Part shown: positions 44,972 through 53,961 of the stretch, piece by piece | Layout of the letters: each line of letters begins with the position of its first letter | Position numbering within the stretch: position 1 is the stretch's first letter | NCBI RefSeq assembly: GCF_000971985.1 | Contig: NZ_KQ040799.1 | Coordinates: forward strand, 372,001 to 436,000 | Reading direction: 5' to 3' | Length of the DNA: 64,000 nucleotides | DNA from: Paenibacillus dauci | Lineage (GTDB): Bacteria > Bacillota > Bacilli > Paenibacillales > Paenibacillaceae | Translations under genes and position numbers: made by a program | Notes under the pieces: generated by a model | What the model was told of the DNA's origin: nothing | The model's database searches: none | Seen by the model: the letters and a program-made list of their open reading frames with translations, nothing else

Positions 44972-46483
44972 TTAAATTTTGCGTGCATACTCTACCAGCG
45001 ATTGGGACATATGATTGATCTCATCCATGGATGCATTCAGCTGCTGGGTCAATGCTGCCTGCGACTGGGTCAGCGTCGTCATATTGGCGATCTGCTCCAG
45101 AATTTCTCCGATCTGGTCTTTCATCTCGCCCAGGCTGCTCTCAATGTTCTCTGTAGCATTTGCACTGTGGATAGCCAGCTTGCGTACTTCATCGGCAACA
45201 ACAGAGAATCCTCTTCCATATTCACCGGCACGTGCTGCTTCGATCGATGCATTCAAGCCCAGCATATTGGTCTGATTGGCAATTTCACGGATAAAAGCAG
45301 AGATGTTTTTGGTTTCTTCTGCGCTATTCTGTGCTTTGTGGGCAGCTTCTGTAGAATGTTCCTGAGCACTTGCCAGATCCTGCGCCTGTCCGGTAACCGA
45401 ATCAATCGCGGTAGACATCTCACTAATCGATTGAGACAACTGGGACATACGTACAGTCATAGCCTCCACAACATCATTTTTGTTTTTCTCATACGTAATA
45501 TCGCGGATCGTGCCTGCTACGCGCAGCGGTGCTCCGTTGGCATCCCGGAGCGTTGTGCCTCCTGCATGATACCAGCGGTATTCGCCATTTTTGAGCTGCA
45601 GACGATAATCGATGGCAAACGGTGTACGGCCGGTATGGTCATTCAAATGGGCTGCAAAAGCGCTCAATGCTTCTTCCTTGTCTTCCGGATGCAGTCGGTC
45701 GCTCCAGCTACTCAGTACATTCGGGAAATCCCGCTCATCCTGGAAGCCCAGTACCTGGCGGAATTGTGGAGACCACCAGAATTCATTATTCGGATTGACC
45801 GGATCACCGGCTTCTACCTGCATATCCCATGGCGCTTCTACCAGTGCCTTGTTGATCAGATCATAGCGGTTCACCAGTGCCTGCATTTCTTCATCCTTGA
45901 TTCTTCGCTCATGTACATCAAATAGCGCTCCCGCTACACGCAGCGGTACTCCACTGTGATCACGGATGGTTGTACCGGTCGCGCGGTACCAGCGATATGT
46001 GCCATTTTTCAGTTGCAGACGGTATTCGATGTCATAGGGTGTTTTGCCACTATGATCGAGCAAATGATTTACAAGTGCTGCGAGTACCCACTCCTGGTCA
46101 TCCGGATGCAGACGCGAAGCCCAGCTGTCCAGCACATTCGGGAATTCCTGTTCACTGTGATAACCGAGCATATGACGGAATTCATCAGTCCATGTAAAAG
46201 CATTGTTCGGATTGACCGGATCGCCGGCTTCTACTTCCATATCCCACAGTCCCACATGAATCGCTTTGGTGACCAGATCCATGCGCATTTTCACATCATT
46301 TTTTTCGGTTTGTACAGCTTGAAGTACCTCATTGATGTTGTTTACAATCTCGATCATGCTGGCATCGTCGCTTTGCAGTTGTAATTGTGCTGAAGATTTG
46401 CGGGCATCAGCTGCCAGACGTCGGCTTGCTTCAAGCAGTTCGTTCAAGGATACATGAGTGCGTTTTGCAGTAAAAATAGACAT
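44972..46483 (-). CDS. Soluble chemoreceptor with two PAS domains and short MCP domain
   Basis: A 503-residue protein without membrane helices. A short N-terminal helical part is followed by two tandem PAS domains (about 65-195 and 205-335) that are clearly duplicates: both read W-D-M[12 protein letters not shown]...W...FR..LG...FPNVL.SW..RLHP.D. The last 160 residues are a short methyl-accepting domain with the conserved hairpin tip [38 protein letters not shown], the CheA/CheW contact site. It should sense a small ligand or redox cue in the cytoplasm. AAAGGAGAG precedes the ATG. Confidence 0.92.
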   Translation of the reverse strand: MSIFTAKRTHVSLNELLEASRRLAADARKSSAQLQLQSDDASMIEIVNNINEVLQAVQTEKNDVKMRMDLVTKAIHVGLWDMEVEAGDPVNPNNAFTWTDEFRHMLGYHSEQEFPNVLDSWASRLHPDDQEWVLAALVNHLLDHSGKTPYDIEYRLQLKNGTYRWYRATGTTIRDHSGVPLRVAGALFDVHERRIKDEEMQALVNRYDLINKALVEAPWDMQVEAGDPVNPNNEFWWSPQFRQVLGFQDERDFPNVLSSWSDRLHPEDKEEALSAFAAHLNDHTGRTPFAIDYRLQLKNGEYRWYHAGGTTLRDANGAPLRVAGTIRDITYEKNKNDVVEAMTVRMSQLSQSISEMSTAIDSVTGQAQDLASAQEHSTEAAHKAQNSAEETKNISAFIREIANQTNMLGLNASIEAARAGEYGRGFSVVADEVRKLAIHSANATENIESSLGEMKDQIGEILEQIANMTTLTQSQAALTQQLNASMDEINHMSQSLVEYARKI

Positions 46484-46787
46484 TCGTTCTCTCCTTTGTG
46501 CAGACTATCGATCTGCTCATTCTGTAATACGGCTTATCCTGCTGCCGGCTTTCTTTTCCAAAAAACAAATCCTATTCGATGTTAAATGATCCCTTGGAAT
46601 TAGTCTTTTAGAATCACTATAATTCTATTCTCGTAATTATTCGGCAAAATATTATAAGTCTTTGTACCCATTATTCGACTTTATATAACATTTTTCGATT
46701 AAAATAACGAAAAAATATCGAATCCATGGTAATTATTATGTATTTTTATTTATAACCACCAATTTTATCGGTGTTATTTGTTATCCG
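46484..46787. other. AT-rich divergent intergenic region
   Basis: Upstream of the chemoreceptor gene (minus) and the alkyltransferase-like gene (plus). It holds TTTTTCG (46691-46697) and CGAAAAA (46708-46714), a 7-base dyad, and two copies of ATTATTCG. No clear promoter for the chemoreceptor is visible. Confidence 0.4.
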
Positions 46788-46815
46788 TTATTCTGTAGTC
46801 TGCAAATGATACAAT
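46788..46815 (+). promoter_or_regulatory. Candidate promoter of the alkyltransferase-like gene
   Basis: TTATTC and TACAAT are 16 bases apart; TG one base before the -10 element gives an extended -10. Confidence 0.5.
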
Positions 46816-46847
46816 CGAGCAACGAGCGCAAACATGAGGTACATATA

Positions 46848-46934
46848 ATGGATAAAGCGAATATCCACATCCTATATGGCACAGAGCAGCCTGCTTGCAA
46901 AAGAGACCGTTTATATTTGATAACAGATCATTAA
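46848..46934 (+). CDS. Candidate 28-residue leader peptide
   Basis: An ATG at 46848, eight bases after GAGG, opens 28 codons (begins MDKANIHILYGTEQPA). Its TAA at 46932-46934 overlaps the first bases of the AAAAGGAGG site of the next gene, so ribosomes finishing it would cover that site. This geometry suits translational coupling or attenuation. It is unrecognised and may be chance. Confidence 0.35.
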   Translation: MDKANIHILYGTEQPACKRDRLYLITDH

Positions 46935-46947
46935 AAGGAGGTATATG

Positions 46948-47292
46948 ATGCAGCCATTTACCGCAAAAGCCGTACAGGTTATTCGTTCTATTCCCGAGGG
47001 CAAGGTGATGTCCTATGGACAGGTAGCTGCAGCAGCCGGCAGTCCGCGTGCTGCAAGACAAGTGGTTCGTATTCTGCACTCCATGAGCAGCAAACATAAT
47101 CTGCCCTGGCATCGTGTTGTTAATAAATACGGCGAGATTGCTATACAGGAGGATGAGTCCAGCTTTGAACAGCGTGCACTGCTGGAAGAGGAAGGCATTA
47201 TATTTAGTATAGAGCAGCGGATTGACCTGACGAAGTATAGTTATTATCCATCGGAAGAGGACCTCATGAATCGTATTCAAGACGAGCAGTAA
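46948..47292 (+). CDS. Alkyltransferase-like DNA-binding protein (ATL)
   Basis: A 114-residue protein of the O6-alkylguanine-DNA alkyltransferase fold. The DNA-binding helix and arginine finger are present (VMSYGQVAAAAGSPRAARQV), but the active-site Cys of the PCHR motif is replaced by Trp54 (LPWHRVV). Such ATL proteins cannot remove alkyl groups; they bind O6-alkylguanine and hand the lesion to nucleotide excision repair. AAAGGAGG is six bases before ATG 46948; ATG 46945 is too close. A possible leader ORF lies directly upstream. Confidence 0.92.
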   Translation: MQPFTAKAVQVIRSIPEGKVMSYGQVAAAAGSPRAARQVVRILHSMSSKHNLPWHRVVNKYGEIAIQEDESSFEQRALLEEEGIIFSIEQRIDLTKYSYYPSEEDLMNRIQDEQ

Positions 47293-47344
47293 ACCACTTA
47301 TAGCAAGCCTGCCACCGGGCTGGTTCTGCTTGCTGCAAATAAAA

Positions 47345-47409
47345 AACAGCTGATCCGAAATCTATTCTGTATGCACAAATGCAACAGAATAGATTCCAAA
47401 TCAACTGTT
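47345..47409 (-). terminator. Long hairpin/terminator after the cupin gene
   Basis: The arms 47345-47370 and 47384-47409 surround a 13-base loop. In a minus-strand transcript all 26 positions pair, four of them as G-U wobbles, followed by TTTTATTTG; in a plus-strand transcript the same four positions are mismatches. It lies 84 bases after the cupin stop. The length of the stem is unusual for a simple terminator. Confidence 0.8.
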
Positions 47410-47492
47410 AACTATCAACTGCCCACTTTATCACAATGTGGTTTTCACAACTTTGGAAAGGATGGGCCTAATACACTTACCTACAAATGACT

Positions 47493-47828
47493 TTACATCG
47501 TTCTAACAATATCCTCACGTACTGGAGTAAAGGTATCCAGCAGAATTCCTGGAGCCAGCGCACGGGCAGAGTGAACTGCGCCTGCCGGAATATTCAGCGC
47601 TTTGCCTGCACTTAGTTCGTAGGCTTTACCATCAATAACAAAACGGAACAGCCCTTTCATGCAGTAGCTCATCTGCTCATGCGGATGGGAATGCTCGGCA
47701 CTCTGCGCACCGGCTTCAAAGTGGACTTCCATCATCATTAGGGAGGTGCCTGGTTCAAATACTTTACGTCGTACCCCCGGCTCCACCAATTCCCAGATTC
47801 CAATATTACTCAAGCTCGTGTTAATCAT
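47493..47828 (-). CDS. Small cupin-domain protein
   Basis: A 111-residue single cupin barrel. Motif 1 is AEHSHPHEQMSYCMKG with the metal-binding His and Glu residues, and motif 2 is NIPAGAVHSARAL. Such proteins bind a metal ion and act as sugar isomerases, dioxygenases or sensors; no function can be chosen. GAGGAGGAG lies nine bases before the ATG. Monocistronic. Confidence 0.85.
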   Translation of the reverse strand: MINTSLSNIGIWELVEPGVRRKVFEPGTSLMMMEVHFEAGAQSAEHSHPHEQMSYCMKGLFRFVIDGKAYELSAGKALNIPAGAVHSARALAPGILLDTFTPVREDIVRTM

Positions 47829-48194
47829 TTCTTACATCTCCTCCTCATTTGTTAGTATCTTGTACGTTTATTCAACAACAAGTGTTATATTTAAAAGCTC
47901 CGATTCATGTGATACATATTGTAACACTTTTTTGAAACAAAGAAACAGTGTATACTTTCACAAAAAACAAAATAAATAAGTAGTTACTTTTTACCATTAA
48001 TATTGGAAAAAGTCGATTTTTATCGTTTAAAAGACCAAAAAGGCCGGAATATAGAATTCCCGGCCTTTTATATATCACATTATCCCACAGATATGACACA
48101 TTATTGTCACATATATTGAAATCGAATACTCTAATCGTTTGCTAAATTGTGCTTTTCATTCTCGAATACAGCTAATCCGTAGCGTTCCATAGGC
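47829..48194. other. Intergenic region with the SDR gene terminator
   Basis: Holds the promoter region of the cupin gene and, at 48037-48070, a strong hairpin AAAAGGCCGG ... CCGGCCTTTT that continues as TTTTTGG on the minus strand. I see nothing else in it. Confidence 0.5.
48037..48070 (-). terminator. Terminator after the SDR gene
   Basis: AAAAGGCCGGGAAT and ATTCCGGCCTTTT on the minus strand with a T tract, 125 bases after the SDR stop. Confidence 0.85.
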
Positions 48195-48983
48195 TCAGTA
48201 TGCCCGGATCGTTCCGCCATCTACCAGCAGAGACTGTCCGGTTACATACGTATTGGCAAAGGAACCATAGAAAGCGACCATCCGGCCAAATTCTTCGGGT
48301 GTACCCAAACGCCCCAGTGGAATCTGACGTAGTGATTCGGTCTGTATCTCCTCCAGCGTCCGCTGCTCTGTCCCGGCGCGTTTTTGATCCAGCTCCATAA
48401 TGCGTTCTGTTGCAATCCGTCCAGGTGCTATCGTATTAATCAGAATACGATCAGCAGCATATTCCGAAGCCAGACTTTTGGTGAGTGCCTGAATACCGGC
48501 ACGGAACACATTGGAGAGAATCAGGCCATCGATCGGCTGCTTGACCGAAGAAGAAGCGATGTTCACGATACGTCCACCACCTGCTGCCTGAAGAGCAGGT
48601 AGAGCGGCGCGAATCAGACGGATCGTACTGAGCAGATTCTGTTCAAACGACTGCTGCCACTGCTCATCATCCATATCCGCAAAATTACCAGCTGGCGGTC
48701 CGCCTGCATTGGTGACCAGCACATCCAGCCGTCCATACGTATCCTGTGCACTCTGGATGGCCTGCTGGATCTGTTCCTTATCTTCCACATCCATGCGTAC
48801 CGTATGTACCTGTTGTCCGGTCGCCGCTTCGATCTCTCTCGCTGCCTCTGCCAAATGTTCCATATTACGACTTGCTATCGTCACCAGTGCTCCTTCCCGG
48901 GCAAATTCCAGTGCGCTTGCCCGTCCGAGACCTTTGCTGCCTGCTGCGACAAATACCGATTTTCCATATAATCCGAGTTCCAT
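48195..48983 (-). CDS. Short-chain dehydrogenase-like protein lacking the Tyr-Lys pair
   Basis: A 262-residue Rossmann-fold protein of the SDR superfamily. The nucleotide-binding AAGSKGLGRASA, the adenine-ring motif MDVED, NAGGPPAGN and the C-terminal VDGGT are standard. The catalytic region reads NIASSSVKQPIDGLILSNVFRAG: the usual Tyr-x-x-x-Lys is replaced by LSNVFR. This is a known divergent group close to beta-ketoacyl-ACP reductases whose activity is uncertain. GAGGAGG precedes the ATG. Confidence 0.88.
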   Translation of the reverse strand: MELGLYGKSVFVAAGSKGLGRASALEFAREGALVTIASRNMEHLAEAAREIEAATGQQVHTVRMDVEDKEQIQQAIQSAQDTYGRLDVLVTNAGGPPAGNFADMDDEQWQQSFEQNLLSTIRLIRAALPALQAAGGGRIVNIASSSVKQPIDGLILSNVFRAGIQALTKSLASEYAADRILINTIAPGRIATERIMELDQKRAGTEQRTLEEIQTESLRQIPLGRLGTPEEFGRMVAFYGSFANTYVTGQSLLVDGGTIRAY

Positions 48984-49350
48984 TGTTCTTCCTCCTCTTC
49001 CTGACGGGAATTTAGATACGATCCAAATTTATCTTATTGGCGTCAAAATCTGCTGTTTTCCAGTCATTCCTTATGAAAATGGGAACATACGAGCGTTTAA
49101 TCTGCCTTATTTCCATTCGCCTATCTGAACTTCCAATACTAGCTCTGTCGTATTTTACAAATACGCCCTATAATTATTATAAATTTGTGAAGAAATGACG
49201 ATATACTTTATATACTGTCCGCATACATGCCCTTACTTTTGCACTCATCCACATACATAGTCATTCTACGGCAGTTTATACGGAAGTGAATCATGTGGCC
49301 AGTGCCGACTCATGAGTGGCTAACTCCAGAACAGATGGAAGTGACAAATA
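48984..49350. other. Divergent intergenic region
   Basis: Between the SDR gene (minus) and the HD-GYP gene (plus). TTGTGA (49182) and TTATAT, 17 bases apart, could serve as a weak promoter for the HD-GYP gene. I find no strong dyad or terminator. Confidence 0.3.
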
Positions 49351-50460
49351 TTGAGGCTATTACCTATCACCTCGCTCCAGCCCGGGATGCGACTCGCGAA
49401 AAAAATATACAATGACGAAGGTGTTGTGCTGCTTTCCGAAGGAGTGGAACTGACCTCCGGCATTATTCGCAAATTATATAATCATGGTCTGGACTATATC
49501 TATATCCTGGATAAAGATACGGATGATGTAATTGTCCGAGATATTGTCTCCCCGGATATCAAGCGCAAAGCACTCAGTGAGATTCGTACTCATTTCCGAA
49601 CTCTTGCTGATCCAAGTGTACAGAAGAAATCCTATCCGATTATCGGCAAATCATTTGCCGGTATTATTGATACTATTATCAGTGAAATCAGCGCCGATCC
49701 GGAAGTTATGGTAATGCTGATGAGCATGCATACCAAGGATAACTATTTATATTACCACTCGCTCAATGTATGCATCTATACGCTTTTACTGGGAAAAGTA
49801 CACGGATATTCCCAGGAGGAAATGAAGGTGCTGGGCATTGGCTCCCTGCTGCACGATGTAGGCAAATCCTATATTCCAAATGAAGTACTGTTCAAGCCGG
49901 GCAGACTGACGGATGCGGAATATAATATCATCAAACTTCACACCGAGTACGGTTACAAAATGCTAAAAGATGAGCCCGGCATTCCCCTACTGGCCGCTCA
50001 CTGCGCCTATCAGCATCATGAACGGCTGAACGGAAGCGGCTATCCGCGCGGTCTGCGGGAACATGAGATTCATGAATATGCCAAATGGATCGGTATTGCC
50101 GATTCCTATGACGCGCTTACGACCAGTCGGGTCTATCGTGCTGCGATGCTGCCCCATGAGGCGCTGGAAGTACTGTATTCCGGCTCCGGCAGTCTGTATG
50201 ACAAAGACATGCTCGCTATCTTCAAAAGCCGTATTGCTATTTACCCGATTGGACTGACCGTAACCTTGAGTAGTGGCTTACGGGGAGTTGTCGTCCATAT
50301 TCACTCCGCTATTCCACAGCGTCCCATCGTACGAATTCTGTACAACGAAGCCGGTGAACGGATCATGGCACCTTTTGATCTGGATCTGCTGGCTCACCAT
50401 ACCGTTATGATTACCGCAGTAGAAGGCATGAATGCCCATATGCCTGCACCAACCACCTAA
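49351..50460 (+). CDS. HD-GYP domain protein, probable c-di-GMP phosphodiesterase
   Basis: A 369-residue cytoplasmic protein. The N-terminal 120 residues (LLPITSLQPGMRLAKKIYNDEG...) are the domain usually found before HD-GYP in Paenibacillus and Bacillus relatives. The HD-GYP domain (about 125-300) has LLHDVGKSYIP, KLHTEYGYKML, CAYQHHERLNGSGYPRGL and ADSYDALTTSR, with all metal ligands. It should hydrolyse c-di-GMP, opposing the cyclase at 7.4 kb. The start is TTG 49351, seven bases after GGAAGTG. Its stop overlaps the stop of the convergent helicase gene. Confidence 0.93.
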   Translation: MRLLPITSLQPGMRLAKKIYNDEGVVLLSEGVELTSGIIRKLYNHGLDYIYILDKDTDDVIVRDIVSPDIKRKALSEIRTHFRTLADPSVQKKSYPIIGKSFAGIIDTIISEISADPEVMVMLMSMHTKDNYLYYHSLNVCIYTLLLGKVHGYSQEEMKVLGIGSLLHDVGKSYIPNEVLFKPGRLTDAEYNIIKLHTEYGYKMLKDEPGIPLLAAHCAYQHHERLNGSGYPRGLREHEIHEYAKWIGIADSYDALTTSRVYRAAMLPHEALEVLYSGSGSLYDKDMLAIFKSRIAIYPIGLTVTLSSGLRGVVVHIHSAIPQRPIVRILYNEAGERIMAPFDLDLLAHHTVMITAVEGMNAHMPAPTT

Positions 50461-53400
50461 ATCATCAGCAGTTCCCGGATATCCTGCTCGGTCAGCACAG
50501 GCGTCGCATCTTGACCGGGTTGGATAATTTCGTCGATCAAATCTTTTTTGCTCTGCTGCAGCTCCAGCATTTTCTCCTCTACGGTTCCTCTGGCTACCAT
50601 GCGAATGACCTGCACCCGATTCTGCTGTCCCATGCGGTGTGCCCGATCAGCTGCCTGTTCCTCTACAGCCGGATTCCACCACAGATCATACAATATGACG
50701 GTATCCGCTCCGGTCAGATTCAGTCCGGTTCCTCCCGCTTTGAGTGAAATCAGGAATACATCCTGTTCTCCTTCGTTAAATCTTTGGCACAGTTCAACCC
50801 GTTCCGCTGAAGGTGTAGAGCCATCCAGATAAAAATAAGGTACATTGTACTGACGCAATTCTTCACGAATTCGCGATAACATGCCTGTAAACTGCGAGAA
50901 TACAAGGATACGTTTGCCGGCATCCCGGTAATCATTCACAATCTCCAGCAGCTGTTCCAGCTTGGCAGAGCCACCTTCATAATCCTGTACGAACAATCCC
51001 GGATGACAGCAAATCTGGCGCAGACGAGTGAGTCCAGCCAGAATGCGAATCTGGTATTCGGCAAAATTCTTCTCGTATAGATGCTCCAGTGCATCCTGCT
51101 GCAGCTGGGCCAAATAAGCGGCATATATTTTTTTCTGCTCGGGCAGAAGTTCCGATACATGAGTCGTCTCCAGCTTGTCCGGCAGTTCTTTTAATACGTC
51201 CGATTTCATGCGTCTTAGTACAAATGGACGTATTCTTTTGGCAATCGTACGTGCTTCCAGATCGGCAAACTCCTTGCGTGTACCGAGCAGTCCAGGCATA
51301 ATGACATGCATGATCGACCACAGCTCATAGATTGAATTCTCAATCGGTGTACCGGTCAGAGCGAATCGATGGCGCGCCTGAATCTGCTTGACGGCTCGCG
51401 CTGTCTGCGTGAGTGCATTTTTGAAGGACTGCGCCTCATCCAGAATCATGGTATGAAATGAACCCTGACGGGCATATTCCACATCTCGGCGCAGCAGTGG
51501 ATAGGACGTAATAATAACATCCGTGCCCAGTCCATTACTGTCCGAGCGATGGATCTCCTGCCATTGCCGCTGACGCTGTATTCGGCTGCCATCGATAATG
51601 GTCGTACGAATATCCGGTGTGAAGCGGCGGAACTCATACTGCCAATTGTAGGTCAATGAAGCAGGGGCTACGATAATCGCCGGCTCGCCGCTGCTACGGA
51701 TCTCCGACAATACCGAAGCGATAAAGGTAATACTTTGCAGCGTCTTGCCAAGTCCCATATCATCTGCCAGAATACCACCAAATCCGTAATGGGCCAGTGT
51801 TCTGAGCCATTGATAGCCATACTGCTGATAATCCCGCAGAATCGGCGCCAGTGATGAGGGCACAGGGGCATCATACAGATCGGGATTACGGATACTTTCC
51901 AGCAGTCTTCTTACCGAACGGTCAAACCGAACCACTTCATTCTGATCCGCCGCATCAAGTGCTTCCAGCCCATGAATAACCGGTATACGGAACAATACCC
52001 CGTCTTCCAGTGCCTGTTCATCCGTAGGCAGTGCCATACCCGTACGGCGGATAAAATCAGCGGCCTGCCGGAACTGCTCGTCCTCCAGAGGCAAAAAGGC
52101 TCCGCTCGGCAAACGATAATATCGACGCTGTTCCTGCAGCGATTTCAGAACCTGCACAATAGCCGATTCCGGAATACCATCCAGTTCGAATTTGAATTCC
52201 AGCCAGTCATGCCGGGAATCGGTATGTACCGTAATACGCGGCGCAGCGAGAGGGTCCTGGATTCTCGATTTGACTACAGAGGTGGCATAGATCTTGACCA
52301 GCTTTTCCAGCCGGGGAACGATATGATACAGAAATTCATACTCCGCTTCCTCATCGTTCAGAAAATAGCCACCTTCGGTAGCTGCAAAAGAAGCCTCGTC
52401 TATCAGCCTCAGGATTTCTTCTTCTTTTTCACCGTCACGTAGCAGGATGCGTTCGTCCTCTTGTGCAGGTGTAGGATTCAGCGGATTAATAATGACATCC
52501 CCATATTGAAATTCCAGACCTGCCAGCAACCGATCCCGGACGCGATCCAGATACAGTCTCGCCTGCAGGGGAGTCTGCACGACAATCTCCGATACCCGGC
52601 GAGTCATCTGGACATTTCCCAGTCGGGTGAGTCCGGGAATAACCTGCTGCACCAACGGTTCCAGCTGATCCGGCGGAATGATGAGCCGGTGCTGCTGATG
52701 AGCCGAAGCTGCCATCAGCTGCTGCAGTCCGCTTAACCGGCGGCAGTCTTCTTCTTGGAGCGAGATAAATTCACCATTATAAATGACCATCCCATAGGAT
52801 TCCAGCACGATCATCTGCTGAATACCGTCTACACGCAGTTGGTACATCGTATCTGCTGTACGGCTTCGGACGGAAGCCTCATGAAGTGGACTCTGTTCGT
52901 CCCCTTTTTCCTGGTCATCCAGCAGATCCAGTTCAAAGTACAACGGCAGCGGTCCCGGACGATGGACGATACCTTCAAAAGTCTGCTCCTGATACGCCAG
53001 CCGGACTATGGGTGCCTGGATAATAGCCTGCAGCAGCTGGGGCCAATGGGATACCGGGATCATCAACATCCGCTGATTGGGCTGACCTGCCGCACTTGGT
53101 ATCGGCCGACTATGACCTGTACCTTTCCCAGCCCACTGATCAGCTGGCAGTTCCGGCTGTTCGTCCCGCTGAATAAGCAGCAGCTGCCGGATCACTTCAT
53201 CATCTTCCCGGCTGAAGCTGTGCAGCTCCGGGTCATACATAAATTTGGCCGAGAACACATAGCTTCTGCGGCTGCGTACACATTCCAGAAATTCCTGAAT
53301 ATGCTGCACAATATAAGGACGTTTCAGTCCTGCTTTCATTTCCAGACCGAGCCGGTATTGTCCATTACCGTAGGCCACCGGTCGGCAGATCCATTCCACA

Positions 53401-53891
53401 TGCAGTGCAGTACGGGTCTCAAAGTAGGTTCTTCGTCCGCCAGGTCGTCGGATAGGACTCGTGAACAGACTGAGTAATTCTGCAGCCAGCTGGTTGTCTG
53501 TATCCTCATCGGTAGCTGTAACTGGCTGCTGGGCAGACTCAACGTTGTGCACGGCTGAACTAGAAGCTGTCGTATCCAAAAGCGGCGGTAATCCCAGCTC
53601 TCCCGACTCGTAGACATGAATCATTACAGCTGCCACATGCTGGCAGTAAGATGTATAGGAAGCCAGCGAGGGGCAGGTACAATGCGCATGGGCCTTGCCT
53701 GCTTCATCAAAATGCAGATGTACCTGTTCCTGCTGATTGGTTCGAATCTGTATATTCGCTTCATATTGCCTACGATGATCATCGTAACGCGTAAAAGATA
53801 CTTTTCCTGAACGGTAATAAGCCATTCCTTTGTTGTAGGATGTTTTGCCGCACCATCGCTGAATGGCGGGCAGATTGAATTCAATGCTCAT
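50457..53891 (-). CDS. SWIM zinc finger and SNF2-family DNA translocase
   Basis: A 1144-residue protein. The N terminus has a SWIM zinc finger (CTCPSLASYTSYCQH near residue 70), followed by a long middle region with unclassified beta-rich segments, and a C-terminal Snf2 ATPase: motif I DDMGLGKTLQS, motif II LDEAQSFKN, motif III ALTGTPIEN, motif V KAGGTGLNL and motif VI AADRAHRMGQ. RapA/HepA-like roles in DNA or RNA polymerase remodelling are likely. ATG 53891 has AGGAG seven bases upstream; ATG 53897 is too close to it. Confidence 0.94.
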   Translation of the reverse strand: MSIEFNLPAIQRWCGKTSYNKGMAYYRSGKVSFTRYDDHRRQYEANIQIRTNQQEQVHLHFDEAGKAHAHCTCPSLASYTSYCQHVAAVMIHVYESGELGLPPLLDTTASSSAVHNVESAQQPVTATDEDTDNQLAAELLSLFTSPIRRPGGRRTYFETRTALHVEWICRPVAYGNGQYRLGLEMKAGLKRPYIVQHIQEFLECVRSRRSYVFSAKFMYDPELHSFSREDDEVIRQLLLIQRDEQPELPADQWAGKGTGHSRPIPSAAGQPNQRMLMIPVSHWPQLLQAIIQAPIVRLAYQEQTFEGIVHRPGPLPLYFELDLLDDQEKGDEQSPLHEASVRSRTADTMYQLRVDGIQQMIVLESYGMVIYNGEFISLQEEDCRRLSGLQQLMAASAHQQHRLIIPPDQLEPLVQQVIPGLTRLGNVQMTRRVSEIVVQTPLQARLYLDRVRDRLLAGLEFQYGDVIINPLNPTPAQEDERILLRDGEKEEEILRLIDEASFAATEGGYFLNDEEAEYEFLYHIVPRLEKLVKIYATSVVKSRIQDPLAAPRITVHTDSRHDWLEFKFELDGIPESAIVQVLKSLQEQRRYYRLPSGAFLPLEDEQFRQAADFIRRTGMALPTDEQALEDGVLFRIPVIHGLEALDAADQNEVVRFDRSVRRLLESIRNPDLYDAPVPSSLAPILRDYQQYGYQWLRTLAHYGFGGILADDMGLGKTLQSITFIASVLSEIRSSGEPAIIVAPASLTYNWQYEFRRFTPDIRTTIIDGSRIQRQRQWQEIHRSDSNGLGTDVIITSYPLLRRDVEYARQGSFHTMILDEAQSFKNALTQTARAVKQIQARHRFALTGTPIENSIYELWSIMHVIMPGLLGTRKEFADLEARTIAKRIRPFVLRRMKSDVLKELPDKLETTHVSELLPEQKKIYAAYLAQLQQDALEHLYEKNFAEYQIRILAGLTRLRQICCHPGLFVQDYEGGSAKLEQLLEIVNDYRDAGKRILVFSQFTGMLSRIREELRQYNVPYFYLDGSTPSAERVELCQRFNEGEQDVFLISLKAGGTGLNLTGADTVILYDLWWNPAVEEQAADRAHRMGQQNRVQVIRMVARGTVEEKMLELQQSKKDLIDEIIQPGQDATPVLTEQDIRELLMI

Positions 53892-53961
53892 GGGCATGCT
53901 CCTGTCCGGCTGGTTGATTCAGCCTGTTTTGCCATACCGCGATAGAGATGATAAATACGTA

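Noticed and set aside
47302-47334. AGCAAGC/GCTTGCT hairpin after the alkyltransferase-like gene, considered as its terminator
   Set aside because: No T tract follows on the plus strand and the loop is 19 bases; it may be a 3' structure but not a supported terminator.
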